Notes: generated by a model from the sequence alone, not told the origin. A stretch of DNA of 52,818 nt from an uncultured Bacilli bacterium (GCA_934096315.1 CAKOLT010000004.1:1-52818); one strand, 5' to 3'. Shown: positions 42,909 through 52,162, numbered from the stretch's first letter. Program-made: numbers and translations.

Positions 42909-44630
42909 TCACCTCTTTACATATCCGCCTACAAATGACTCTAATGTATAGTTATTTAAACCAAATGGTTTAGTAGAACTAAACTTCATTTGTAATCGTT
43001 TCCATTTCTTCTTTTTAATTCTATAAACTATATATCCTTTAACATTATTATAAGTATTAACTTCTTCAAAGTCGTTATTATCAGTTTTAACTTCTATTTT
43101 TATACTTTCACCATTAACTTCGGCAGTGCCACCCCTTTTATTAGTAGTTTTTTGATATTCTTGATATTTGAAATCATCATGTTTGGTAGTCCAATAAGAA
43201 CTTATTTCACCATTAGTTTTGGTTAACTTATAAATTTTATTGCTACCACATAAATAAAGCACTCCATCTTTAACAGAAGTGCAAGTAATATTGCAAGATA
43301 ACTCCCAATAATACCATTCATATTCTACATTTATATTTTGATATTTTTGTCTGCTATCTGCTAAATAAACTTTGTTATCTATAATTACTAAAAGATAACC
43401 TTCCCACTCTTCTAATATTAAGTCTTTGTAATTTGGTTCTTTTAGCAGTTTACCATCAACCATACTAGATCTATGTGCTAGTACTTGTTCGCTAGTTACA
43501 TCACCACTAATGGCTTCCATACCTCTATCTGAAAAGAAAACTATATCATCATTAAAATTAATCCCAGTAGAAACACAACCTGTTGTTATACTTGAATGTG
43601 CTGATGGATATATCTTTCCGTATGTACTATCAACAACAGGTGTATGATAAAAGACTGTCGTATTTGCCTGTGATGGCTCTTTTAACACCCATAAAGCATT
43701 ATTACCAGGTATTAGTGCCTTTACCTTTGCTAAGTCCATACCTTCGTTATAATAATCTAAATCACTAACATATCTAGGGTCTTCCAATGAGCTATGAAAT
43801 ATAGCATTAGGATAATCTTGATTTCCACTAAAAAATACTCTATTATCAAATACTGCTAGCATAGTACACTTGTTAATTCTATTTCTATAGCCTTGAATAG
43901 TCTTTCTAAACAATATTTCCACATTGTGTTGTCCATCAGTAGTAGGTGCAGCTGGGGCTGAATTAAAGGTAATACTTCCTTCTGTAACATTGACAGTGAA
44001 GTCTGTTCCTTGTACATAAGTTATTTCATCTAATCCTACTGTAACTTTAGCGGTTACTACATAATCACTATCTATATTTTCAGTATCTAGCTTAAACTTT
44101 GTTGTTTCACCGTCACCTATTCTCAAATTTTTTCTAAGTCCAGTAAGTAAGTTTACATCTTGATATGTTGTTCCTTCACCCGTAGGATCTCCTATTGTAG
44201 TTGTTGGTATAGTACCTTCTACTTCTTTTATTTCAGTTCCATTATATTCAAGATAATTTAAACCATCTTTTATAAAAAGTATGTTATTAAATATAAATGC
44301 TTGGCTCCTAATTAAATTCATACCGCTAAATATTTCAGTATCATTATCATAAAGCTTAGTTCCAGAGTGTACAATTTTATGAGTAACATCTGCAATATCA
44401 TAAAAAAAGAGACCTAATATGGTATTGTTGTATTCCTCTACCAACTCCATATCAGGTCTTGTCTCTATACCAGCACTATTGTTTTTGTAATTTTTCCATA
44501 TGTTTAAACTATCAGGACTTCTTGATAAATTGGTATCATTATTACTGAAATCAACACCTGCAAAGTTATCTACTTTTCTAGTAACTAATGCTCCACTAGG
44601 AACACCACTAGAACTACTATAAGAACTCAT
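42909..44630 (-). CDS. Tail nozzle / DNA-stabilisation-like protein
   Basis: 573 residues, strand-rich throughout with repeating short blocks such as K-I-V-H-S-G-T-K-L-Y, N-N-I-L-F-I-K-D-G and G-V-L-Y-L-C-G-S-N-K-I-Y, the look of a beta-propeller. N-terminal D-F-S-N-N-D-T-N-L-S-R-S-P-D-S-L-N-I-W fits the family placed after the connector in P22- and T7-like phages (gp10 or gp12 role: closing the portal channel and forming the tail nozzle). AAGGAG lies 9 nt before the ATG at 44630. Stop TGA is inside the next ribosome site. Function by position and fold pattern. Confidence 0.65.
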   Translation of the reverse strand: MSSYSSSSGVPSGALVTRKVDNFAGVDFSNNDTNLSRSPDSLNIWKNYKNNSAGIETRPDMELVEEYNNTILGLFFYDIADVTHKIVHSGTKLYDNDTEIFSGMNLIRSQAFIFNNILFIKDGLNYLEYNGTEIKEVEGTIPTTTIGDPTGEGTTYQDVNLLTGLRKNLRIGDGETTKFKLDTENIDSDYVVTAKVTVGLDEITYVQGTDFTVNVTEGSITFNSAPAAPTTDGQHNVEILFRKTIQGYRNRINKCTMLAVFDNRVFFSGNQDYPNAIFHSSLEDPRYVSDLDYYNEGMDLAKVKALIPGNNALWVLKEPSQANTTVFYHTPVVDSTYGKIYPSAHSSITTGCVSTGINFNDDIVFFSDRGMEAISGDVTSEQVLAHRSSMVDGKLLKEPNYKDLILEEWEGYLLVIIDNKVYLADSRQKYQNINVEYEWYYWELSCNITCTSVKDGVLYLCGSNKIYKLTKTNGEISSYWTTKHDDFKYQEYQKTTNKRGGTAEVNGESIKIEVKTDNNDFEEVNTYNNVKGYIVYRIKKKKWKRLQMKFSSTKPFGLNNYTLESFVGGYVKR

Positions 44631-45171
44631 AAGTATCATCTCCTTCTAGATAAATACTACCAGTATGAAATCTTGGATCTAATCTTTGTAACATTTGCTC
44701 ATATCTATTTGAATAAACTTGTCCATAACTAGCTGATATATCAGATTTTAGTAAATCACCAGCAACACCATAAGGCATTATTTCAAGTACATCTGTTGAC
44801 AAATCAAAAGTAAACTCACTATCTTTGGTATCAGCAGTTATTTGTTTAGGATACTTATAATAATACACTTTAGCAGTACCATCACCATAGAAATTAATAG
44901 TGTTACCTATGATGTCATTCTCTACTCCTCTAACAATATTTATTTGAAATAAATCCTTTGCTATCTCCGAAAAATCAATCTCATCCCCATCTGAAACCTC
45001 TAATTCTTCTTTAGCAGGTATTTTTTTAATTCGAGCAATTTCATTTTGAATCTGATTTATAACATCGTTTATTTTATTCGCTATATCAGGATCATCAGTT
45101 AATAATTCGCTTTTATCATTAATTTCCTCAATTAGTCTTAATACCTTTTTTTTCATTTCTAGTAATGTCAT
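44617..45171 (-). CDS. Head-tail connector (gp4/gp6-type adaptor)
   Basis: 184 residues, mostly helical with a small beta part. Starts with a helix pair (L-L-E-M-K-K-K-V-L-R-L-I-E-E-I, then I-A-N-K-I-N-D-V-I-N-Q-I-Q-N-E-I) and has E-I-M-P-Y-G-V-A-G-D-L-L-K-S-D near the end, resembling ring adaptor proteins that bind the portal. GGGGTGATGATA sets the ATG at 45171, which gives a 44-nt overlap with the upstream gene. Confidence 0.65.
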   Translation of the reverse strand: MTLLEMKKKVLRLIEEINDKSELLTDDPDIANKINDVINQIQNEIARIKKIPAKEELEVSDGDEIDFSEIAKDLFQINIVRGVENDIIGNTINFYGDGTAKVYYYKYPKQITADTKDSEFTFDLSTDVLEIMPYGVAGDLLKSDISASYGQVYSNRYEQMLQRLDPRFHTGSIYLEGDDTYEFL

Positions 45172-45529
45172 TATCATCACCCCTATAAACATCTTTCATA
45201 GCAATTAAATCTTTTTCTATTTCATCTAGTGTTGCCATTTCATATGGTGGGATTATATAGCCTTGTTGCTCATCCCATATCAATATCACTCCAGTTGCTA
45301 ATTTTTGTCTTATTGTGCTTATTTCTTCAGTAGTAATTATTTCTTCTTTTCCCAAAACTATCATTTTAATTTTTCTTTCATCATGTATTTCAGTTACAAG
45401 TTCTAAATCTTTCAAAGTCTGATGTACCTTTTTATCTTCAGTCCATTCATCAAATGTTAAAGACTTATTAACTTTTCTTCCAAAATACTGTTTTAAACTT
45501 GGTTTCAATGTATAATATTCAACTTTCAT
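45128..45529 (-). CDS. Phage protein of unknown function between capsid and connector
   Basis: 133 residues from the ATG at 45529, which has AGGAGG upstream; the longer reading frame from 45583 is not needed. Features: K-Q-Y-F-G-R-K-V-N-K-S-L-T-F-D-E-W and a C-terminal acidic helix. No family recognised. First gene after the terminator-like hairpin that follows the major capsid gene. Confidence 0.6.
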   Translation of the reverse strand: MKVEYYTLKPSLKQYFGRKVNKSLTFDEWTEDKKVHQTLKDLELVTEIHDERKIKMIVLGKEEIITTEEISTIRQKLATGVILIWDEQQGYIIPPYEMATLDEIEKDLIAMKDVYRGDDNDITRNEKKGIKTN

Positions 45530-45586
45530 ATTTCCTCCTATTGGTCGTGGGAATGGAATTGCACCATTCTTAACACTAGTCACACG

Positions 45587-45609
45587 ATAAAAAGAGGGTT
45601 TCCCCTCTT
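45587..45609 (-). terminator. Terminator-like hairpin after the major capsid gene
   Basis: Seven-base stem AAGAGGG/CCCTCTT (45592-45598 and 45603-45609) with TTTTTATC on the minus strand, 3 nt past the capsid stop. Probably partial, as in phages that make capsid protein in excess of downstream products. Confidence 0.7.
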
Positions 45610-45612
45610 AGA

Positions 45613-46578
45613 TTAAAGACTTGTTTTAATACACACAATTTCTTTTGGTCTTACTAAAAGACCACCATACACATATAAACCTTTTTGTGCTGTTTCAAAT
45701 CCATCTTGGACTTCGTAGTTAATTACTTTTTCAATTTGTTCTGCAAATGCAACAGCTTTCTTAGTTCTTAAGAAGTTAAGAACTTTTCCGTACCCAGAGA
45801 TTTCATAATAAGAGCTTAGACTAGCTTTAGCAGGAGATGTAACTTCTGTATAAACATAAGCACTTGCTTCTCCACTTCTTGTATAGTAAGTTTTACCTTC
45901 AACAATATCTGTATCAGTTGTTACTGCATATGTTGGGTCTATCTTAGGTAAAAGATTTTCAATGGTAATTAAAGCATTACCATATTTACCTACAATACCT
46001 TTCTTAGCCATTTCAACATTGTTAGTATATAACTCTGTTAGGTTTTGTCTAATTTTGCTGAAGAATCCTGGATCATTTTCTGAATATAATTCAGTATTTT
46101 GCGGAACATTATTCCTATATAACTTAACAAAGCCATCTTCTAGTTTCTCAATAGCATTAGACTTAGTAGCTGATGTACCATCAATTATTTCAACAGTACC
46201 AGCATTAACACCATCATTAACTAGTTTAGCAACGTATTTGTCTCCCTTTTCAGAAAGTGCAATTGCTCCTTCTTGACAAATAGCTTCTAATGCACCTGGA
46301 ACAGTTTGAGCTTTATCAACATGGTCAATACCAACATTGAAATAATACATTTGATCCATTTCGAATTCTTTTTTAGTTACACTTGCCTTATCTCTTTTAA
46401 TTGAAACTCCTGGTGTATATTTTCTTACTAAAGGTTTATCTGCATTTAAAATTATTACCTTTCTTGCATTATGTGTATCTTTTTCATATTTGAAATCACT
46501 ATGATTTCTTAATGAAGTTATAGTCTTTAGGGCTCTTTCGTACCCCTGATGCCAAATTGTTTGTCTTGCATCGTTCAT
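45613..46578 (-). CDS. Major capsid protein
   Basis: 321 residues, between scaffold and connector and followed by a terminator, as expected. HK97-like features are suggested by the core I-D-H-V-D-K-A and by the C-terminal G-L-Y-V-Y-G-G-L-L-V-R-P-K-E-I. About residues 214-262 form an insertion with V-E-G-K-T-Y-Y-T-R-S-G, Y-T-E-V and S-S-Y-Y-E that looks like a small surface domain. AAGGAGTGATAGAAA precedes the ATG. Family by position and pattern. Confidence 0.75.
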   Translation of the reverse strand: MNDARQTIWHQGYERALKTITSLRNHSDFKYEKDTHNARKVIILNADKPLVRKYTPGVSIKRDKASVTKKEFEMDQMYYFNVGIDHVDKAQTVPGALEAICQEGAIALSEKGDKYVAKLVNDGVNAGTVEIIDGTSATKSNAIEKLEDGFVKLYRNNVPQNTELYSENDPGFFSKIRQNLTELYTNNVEMAKKGIVGKYGNALITIENLLPKIDPTYAVTTDTDIVEGKTYYTRSGEASAYVYTEVTSPAKASLSSYYEISGYGKVLNFLRTKKAVAFAEQIEKVINYEVQDGFETAQKGLYVYGGLLVRPKEIVCIKTSL

Positions 46579-46592
46579 TTTCTATCACTCCT

Positions 46593-47453
46593 TTATTTCC
46601 ATTTCCTTTGAGAAGCCATTACTTTTTCCCAGACACCTGGTTTTTCCCATTCCTCAGGAGTAAGTGCTTTTACTTCATCCGGAGTATAAAAGTCTTTTTC
46701 TTCTTTTGAAACAGTATTTTTCATGCTTCCTATTTTTTCAGCCTTTGGTTTAGACTGATGTGTAACATTATACATTTCGTATATTGTTTTAATCGGTGTT
46801 TTTGTATTAAATTGACTAACAAATTCTTTAAATTCAGAATTACTTAGTATTTCTTCTTTTACACCTAATTCTGCTAACTCTTTAACTTGTTTTTGATGAG
46901 TTAGTTCATCTGCAAGAGTATTAAACATAACTTTCTCTCTTGGTGTCATTTTGTCTACACCAATAGCAGCCAGTCTATTTGCTTCTTCTTGCATTTCCTC
47001 AAAGCCTAAATCAATAATTTTAGAAGCCTCTGCTTTACCTAAAATCTTTTCATCTTCTTCAGAATATCTAGGTTTTGAATAAACAGGTATATCAATTCCT
47101 TGCTCTTTGTAGAATTCTCTCATTTTTTGGTTTGCTTCTGATATATCCTTAGCACCCATACCTGCTTTTAATATACTGCTAGTTTCTTCATAATTGGCTA
47201 ATTTATCAGAATATTGCTTTTCTATCTTCCTTTTTTCCCTTTCGATTTTTTTCGGAAGTATGTCGTTTATTCTGTCATTAACCATCTTTTCTACTTCTTC
47301 TGCAGTAAATAATTCTTCTTCTTTTTCTTCTTCGTTAGAAGCGGTATCAGTTAATTCTATACCTTCCTCAATTTCTTCTACTGGTTGAGCATCAGTATTT
47401 TCAGTTACATCTGTATCTGTAACAGGCTCTTGAACATCGTATTCTTCGTTCAT
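46593..47453 (-). CDS. Capsid scaffold protein
   Basis: 286 residues. Very acidic N-terminus (about 1-60, E/D/T-rich), then a basic coiled helix (E-R-E-K-R-K-I-E-K-Q-Y) and a helical C-terminus ending R-K-W-K. The composition and place directly before the capsid gene fit an assembly scaffold. AGGAGGGAAGAAA precedes the ATG at 47453; the longer frame to 47498 is not used. Confidence 0.8.
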   Translation of the reverse strand: MNEEYDVQEPVTDTDVTENTDAQPVEEIEEGIELTDTASNEEEKEEELFTAEEVEKMVNDRINDILPKKIEREKRKIEKQYSDKLANYEETSSILKAGMGAKDISEANQKMREFYKEQGIDIPVYSKPRYSEEDEKILGKAEASKIIDLGFEEMQEEANRLAAIGVDKMTPREKVMFNTLADELTHQKQVKELAELGVKEEILSNSEFKEFVSQFNTKTPIKTIYEMYNVTHQSKPKAEKIGSMKNTVSKEEKDFYTPDEVKALTPEEWEKPGVWEKVMASQRKWK

Positions 47454-47543
47454 TTTCTTCCCTCCTATTTTTAATAAGTGTTTGACTTCACTTTCCATCT
47501 TCTTTTAAAGTCTTACAATGCTTGGACTATTAAAAAGCAACAA

Positions 47544-49250
47544 CTATTGTGTAGTCATTGCTTGATTAATTAATTGATTTCCATATTGTCCTATACCAGT
47601 TATATCTTGCTGATTTGCAATAAAGTTATTGGCTTGCATTTGCAATTGTTGAGCCTGTGTTTGAATATCTGCTATTCTTTGCTGAGATTCTTTCATTTTC
47701 TTTATCGCTTCCTCTAATTTAGATTTAGGCATCGAACTATCATCGTCTAGCAAACTAACGTATACTTCTAATTCAGATAGTTTTTGTGCTGTAAAGTATC
47801 CTGCCTTTAGCATATTTTCTAAAGACAACTCTTGAGCATATTTATCATAAGGACTCTTAGGCGTAATATCTATTTTTACATTTGCTTGTAATTCTTGTAA
47901 TACACTATAAGGCACCTTAACTGGTCTAGAACTTACTTCACCAGTAGTCGGATTAGATTCTTCATAGTCTATTACTAAACCATCTGTAGCATATGTTTTC
48001 CACATATCTAGCCATATTCTTGCTAATCCTTCTAAAGCAGTCTTTAATGACAATGTCTGCTCTGTTACAGGCATTTGTGATGCTTGTTGTACTGCAAGTA
48101 TTGCTTTACCACTTGCAGTTTCTGGATTAACATCACCAGTAGCAATATCTCCAGCACCTGCAAGTTCTCTTGTAGTTGATATTAATTCATTCATTACCTT
48201 TTCAACATCTGCACTCATTTGTGCTGGCTGAATAATGCCTACAGCTTTTTTTACATCATCTACATTCATACCATTAACTTTAATGGTACCACCAATCTTA
48301 TCTATTGCATTAGGATTTTGTATTTTAGATATATCAACAATTTTTTGTGGATAAGCAGTAGTTTTAGCGGTTATTAATCTTCTCATTATAGTTTTGTTAA
48401 TTTCTAACTGATTAGGTATTAAATATCTAACCTCACCTTCTCCTCTAGCATATCCTTCTCTTTCTTCCCAAAGCATATGTTCGAGTGGATAAAGTGTAAG
48501 CCCTGTGTCTTTATCTTCTTTAAGATAACAATATCTTGTTGCTTGGCTAAAATGGACTGTACCATTTTCTTTATATAGTTTAGTAATAATAGTTACCATG
48601 TCATCTTTTTCTTCTCTCGAGTCTTCTCCAGCCTCTTCAAAGGTATCATTGTCACCTGCTATATACTTTAATTTATCTTCTGAAACTCCTGATAGCCTAG
48701 CCATTTCAATAGTATTAATAACTGGTTTTCTTTGTTTAATTAAGATATATGGCTGATTTTGTATGTCTGAATCATTTTCATTACCATAATAAACATCATT
48801 TTTAGATAGTATTTCATTTCGTGGCATATTTGTTTCTTCATCATAATCAACATAAATAGGGCATTCATCGTTTATTGCAGAATGTTTACTTATCGACCTA
48901 GTTTTATAGTCCATATTGTCTTTTTCCCACACTTTAGCCGAAAGTTTATTAAGTAATTCGCAAGTCTTGTTTGCTACATCTTTAAACTCTTTATTCTCGA
49001 AGTTTTCGGCACTAAATACTGGCAAATACATGTTATTATTAATAATACCAACTTTATATTTTACAATCGGTTTAATTATGTTTAATTGAATAGGTTCTAT
49101 CCCGCTAATCTTTAGTCCAGCCCATTGATTGCCATTGTACATTCTATAATTTCTATCAGTATCTGAATATAAGTTCTTTAGTCGATTATAGTTTCTACCT
49201 TTTTCATATAGCTCCCATATATCAGTTTCTTTTATTTCGTTTAAATCCAT
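47544..49250 (-). CDS. Portal protein
   Basis: 568 residues, large as in P22-like and related podovirus portals. Characteristic patterns: Y-x-G-N-Q-W near residue 40, N-I-I-K-P-I-V-K-Y-K-V-G, a central D-V-Y-Y-G-N-E, R-Y-L-I-P-N-Q-L-E-I-N-K, then E-T-A-S-G-K-A-I-L-A-V-Q-Q-A-S-Q and a glutamine-rich C-terminus (residues 525-560). It forms the dodecameric channel for DNA packaging and docks the terminase. AGGAGGTGTTAAA precedes the ATG. Confidence 0.88.
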   Translation of the reverse strand: MDLNEIKETDIWELYEKGRNYNRLKNLYSDTDRNYRMYNGNQWAGLKISGIEPIQLNIIKPIVKYKVGIINNNMYLPVFSAENFENKEFKDVANKTCELLNKLSAKVWEKDNMDYKTRSISKHSAINDECPIYVDYDEETNMPRNEILSKNDVYYGNENDSDIQNQPYILIKQRKPVINTIEMARLSGVSEDKLKYIAGDNDTFEEAGEDSREEKDDMVTIITKLYKENGTVHFSQATRYCYLKEDKDTGLTLYPLEHMLWEEREGYARGEGEVRYLIPNQLEINKTIMRRLITAKTTAYPQKIVDISKIQNPNAIDKIGGTIKVNGMNVDDVKKAVGIIQPAQMSADVEKVMNELISTTRELAGAGDIATGDVNPETASGKAILAVQQASQMPVTEQTLSLKTALEGLARIWLDMWKTYATDGLVIDYEESNPTTGEVSSRPVKVPYSVLQELQANVKIDITPKSPYDKYAQELSLENMLKAGYFTAQKLSELEVYVSLLDDDSSMPKSKLEEAIKKMKESQQRIADIQTQAQQLQMQANNFIANQQDITGIGQYGNQLINQAMTTQ

Positions 49251-49261
49251 TTTAACACCTC

Positions 49262-49525
49262 CTAACTAGGTATATCTTTAGGTATATCTTTCTGTCCTAA
49301 TCCTGTACCATCATAATTATCTATATTAGCCATCATAGTATCATAGGCGTCTTGTTTTTTCTTTTGTTCAAAAGTTTCTATTTCATTTCTAACTATCTTA
49401 ACAGGATTAACTTCTGGCATTTTTATTTCTTCATTGTTCTTTAACTTCTGACCGTTTTCGAGTCCTAAAGTATAAGCTAAAATTATAAAGATACCAAATA
49501 AAAAAAGTAATGCTATTGTTTCCAT
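49262..49525 (-). CDS. Small membrane-anchored phage protein
   Basis: 87 residues with an N-terminal membrane helix (about 4-21) and a polar tail. Unknown function. The start overlaps the stop of the 48-residue gene as TAATG. Confidence 0.6.
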   Translation of the reverse strand: METIALLFLFGIFIILAYTLGLENGQKLKNNEEIKMPEVNPVKIVRNEIETFEQKKKQDAYDTMMANIDNYDGTGLGQKDIPKDIPS

Positions 49526-49671
49526 TACTTATCACCTTTTTTTGTTTTCTTTTTAGGTTTAGTTTCTTCTAATACTTCCTCTATTGTTTCGGTTATTATC
49601 TTATTAGTTTCTTTCTCTCCAATTAATTCATTGCAGCTTTCTCTTAACTTTCTTAACATTTTCTTTTTCAT
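49525..49671 (-). CDS. 48-residue lysine-rich phage peptide
   Basis: Short gene between terL and the 87-residue gene. It begins M-K-K-K-M-L-R-K-L-R and ends in a lysine-rich tail with I-T-E-T-I-E-E-V-L-E in the middle. TAATG overlaps at both ends tie its translation to terL and to the next gene. Function unknown. Confidence 0.65.
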   Translation of the reverse strand: MKKKMLRKLRESCNELIGEKETNKIITETIEEVLEETKPKKKTKKGDK

Positions 49672-51178
49672 TATACAATCACTATCTCCTCTCCATAATC
49701 AGCCTCTAATGGCTCTTCTGACTTGAAATTAAATGCTTGGCTTACTTCTATTGCTTCAACATCAAATATTACTTGTGTCCTTGAATAATAGGCTATAGCA
49801 AGCCCCATTACCAAGTCATCATGGGCTCCTTGTTGTGCTTCTGGTCTTCCCTTTTCATTCCGAACAAAAGTTAGCATTTCTTCAAGTGTTAATTTATCAT
49901 TTATTAATTCAACAGATTCACGAACTATTTTAACTAGTTCTGCTATTATAACAGGTCTTGTAAGTGTTGTAGTCTTAAATCCATAGGACTTGTCCATTAT
50001 ACCTGTATATCTATCTTCTTTCTCTCTTACGAACATATTAGAATAACCTAATCTTACTAATTCTTTATTAGGAAAACTACTAAAATTACTTTCAATGCAC
50101 ATAAGAGCAGGTGTTACTACACCAGTCTTTAAGTTCTTATTAGCATAGTACCAACCCAAACAATACATTTGTCTTACATATAGATCCTCATCCATCTGGT
50201 GTCTTAATCTCGCAACTTGTTTGCCTGTCTTTGCATTAAGTACATGTCCAGTAAACCAGTCAGATCCTTCACCAGCAGTATCACCACCTATACAATATTT
50301 GTATAAATTAGGCAACTCATATAGTTCTATATAACCATTCTTATCATTTATCCACTTAATATCAATAATCTTTTTGCCAGTGGGCATTGTGTCGTCATAT
50401 TTATATTCAAAATAACCAGTCTTGATAGGTCTAGTTATCTCTTGCAACCTTCTACTTACTGCTCTTGCATCAAATACAGTCTTTCCTAATACTCCCCACA
50501 TGCCCAAACAATAAACATTGTAATAGTACTCATCAGTGTCTTTATAGCTCTCTAGTAACTTCTTATAATCTTCATCTAAGAATTTATTATCCTTATACGT
50601 TGTATGTACTATAGTTAAATTATCTCTTGGTATATCAAAGAATTTCTTTTTTAGCCAATGATTAATGTCGATTGGATTAAAAGATATAACTATTTGTTTC
50701 TTACTCCCTTTACCTCTTAACCTAACATCTAATTGATTGAAATCGCTTTCTAGTATTTCAGAAGCTTCTTCTATCCAGATATCAGTAAGTTCACCTTTAC
50801 TAAAAGTGACTGATTTTAACTTTTCAACATCATCTAGTCCACTGAATATTATTTCATTACCATTAAGTAAACACTTTATTCTTAGATCACTTTCATTTAT
50901 TTTAAAGTGCATACCTAAATGCCATTTATTAATAACCTGCTTAAACAAAGCAAATGTACTATCTCTATTACTCTTACCAGTAGCACGAACTGTCAATAGA
51001 TTCATCATTTTTGAATTGAGTATTTTGTATATGTATCTTTCAACGACAAAGAAAGATTTACCACTACCAGTCAGGCTCCACCATAAAATATCAAATATCT
51101 ATCTGTGTTGCCAAGATATGGTATATATACATCATTAAATACTTTTTTCGAGATTTGAATATTTATGGTGTTGTTCAT
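49671..51178 (-). pseudogene. terL: Terminase large subunit, frame disrupted in the Walker A motif
   Basis: Phage packaging motor. The start at 51178 has GGGGGTGATAAA upstream and encodes 35 residues ending Y-G-G-A before TGA (51071-51073). The reading then resumes in the -1 frame as G-S-G-K-S-F-F and runs open to 49671, with L-T-V-R-A-T-G-K, the Walker B-like D-I-W-I-E-E-A, S-F-N-P, and nuclease motifs G-G-D-T-A-G-E-G-S-D and H-D-D-L-V-M-G. Removing the five bases TGACT between GCC and GGT restores Y-G-G-A-G-S-G-K-S exactly. As it stands no single polypeptide contains both parts. Confidence 0.85.
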
Positions 51179-51194
51179 TTTATCACCCCCAAAG

Positions 51195-51722
51195 TTAATT
51201 TAGACAAAAATTATATCCTTTTCTATTTTTCATTCCTTTAAAAATAGAATTATATATAGTTTTTTTATTTATATTTAATGCTTTAGAAGCAATAGTGATG
51301 CTTTCGTATGTATTAATATAAATACCATTCAAAAATACTTTAATTGATTTCTTATTGGTTTCTTTTCCATTGAAAGCATTATTCAATACTTGCCTTTTAA
51401 ATCTTTCATTATTGGCAAAGCAATGTTTAGTATTTCCACTAATTGTAGTCCACTCAAGATTTTCAACATTGTTATTTAATTTGTTACTGTCTAGATGATT
51501 GACAATATTATAGTCTTGTTTATGTTCTATAAATGCTTCGGCAACAAGTCTATGAACTCTTTTATAACATCTAGAATTGTTGTGACTATTAAATAAACAA
51601 ACTTCAAAATAACCATCTTTTGTAACTTTTGGTTTTAATATTTTATTTCTTTTTACTGAAAAAACTCTGCCATCATTACTCACTTTATATAAACCTTCAA
51701 AGTTTTTAACATCCCTAAACAT
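51195..51722 (-). CDS. Free-standing HNH homing endonuclease (NUMOD4-HNH-NUMOD1)
   Basis: 175 residues. NUMOD4 at the N-terminus (F-E-G-L-Y-K-V-S-N-D-G-R-V-F-S), HNH in the middle (V-H-R-L-V-A-E-A-F ... V-N-H-L-D-x-x-K-x-N-N-x-x-E-N-L-E-W), and a NUMOD1 helix at the C-terminus (A-S-K-A-L-N-I-N-K-K-T-I-Y). Inserted between terS and terL, a common place for such elements. AGGTGATATTG sets the ATG at 51722; a start at 51740 overlaps terS and lacks a ribosome site. It spreads by cutting copies of the locus that lack it. Confidence 0.9.
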   Translation of the reverse strand: MFRDVKNFEGLYKVSNDGRVFSVKRNKILKPKVTKDGYFEVCLFNSHNNSRCYKRVHRLVAEAFIEHKQDYNIVNHLDSNKLNNNVENLEWTTISGNTKHCFANNERFKRQVLNNAFNGKETNKKSIKVFLNGIYINTYESITIASKALNINKKTIYNSIFKGMKNRKGYNFCLN

Positions 51723-51732
51723 CAATATCACC

Positions 51733-52035
51733 TTATTCATCTACTATATCAACTTTAATCGTATACATTGCCTCTTGTTCTACTTTATCAACAGGTTTCT
51801 CACCTATGGTATCTCTTATTACTTCATATGCCTTGGTATTACCATTCATTGCCTGTTTAATCAAAGCTAATGATACCTTTTCTTGTGTATTACCTTTAGA
51901 TAATAGTAATAACAGTTCTTCTTTCAGTGCTTTTCTTTCTTGTCTACTTTTACCACTAGCTTTTCCTCCATTTTTTCCTTTTTCTCTCGCTTCGCTCTCG
52001 GTTCGAATTGGTTTTAGGTTGGTTACGTTTGCCAT
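51733..52035 (-). CDS. terS: Putative terminase small subunit (KGG-type)
   Basis: 100 residues. R-E-K-G-K-N-G-G-K-A-S-G-K-S-R at about 17-31 is the basic K-G-G element common in such packaging-locus proteins, followed by A-L-I-K-Q-A-M-N-G-N-T-K-A-Y-E-V-I-R-D-T-I-G-E-K, seen in phage proteins directly upstream of terL. AGGTGATAGTA points to the ATG at 52035; the GTG three codons upstream is less likely. It would recognise the packaging site. Confidence 0.7.
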   Translation of the reverse strand: MANVTNLKPIRTESEAREKGKNGGKASGKSRQERKALKEELLLLLSKGNTQEKVSLALIKQAMNGNTKAYEVIRDTIGEKPVDKVEQEAMYTIKVDIVDE

Positions 52036-52162
52036 TACTATCACCTACTTTCTTATAAATTAAAAAGACACTAATGTGTCCATATCTAATTACATACCAA
52101 TTAGAAGGATAAATAAAGAAGGTATGTAATTTAATAATTTCATAATACCATTGTATACCTAG

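Noticed and set aside
51071..51090. TGA read as tryptophan in terL
   Set aside because: The codon is followed by bases out of frame with the Walker A codons, so recoding TGA alone would not restore the protein; other genes also use TGA as a true stop.
51060..51180. Group I intron or intein explaining the split terL
   Set aside because: Only five bases separate the two frames; there is no room for an intron or intein, and the flanking codons rejoin exactly when those five are removed.
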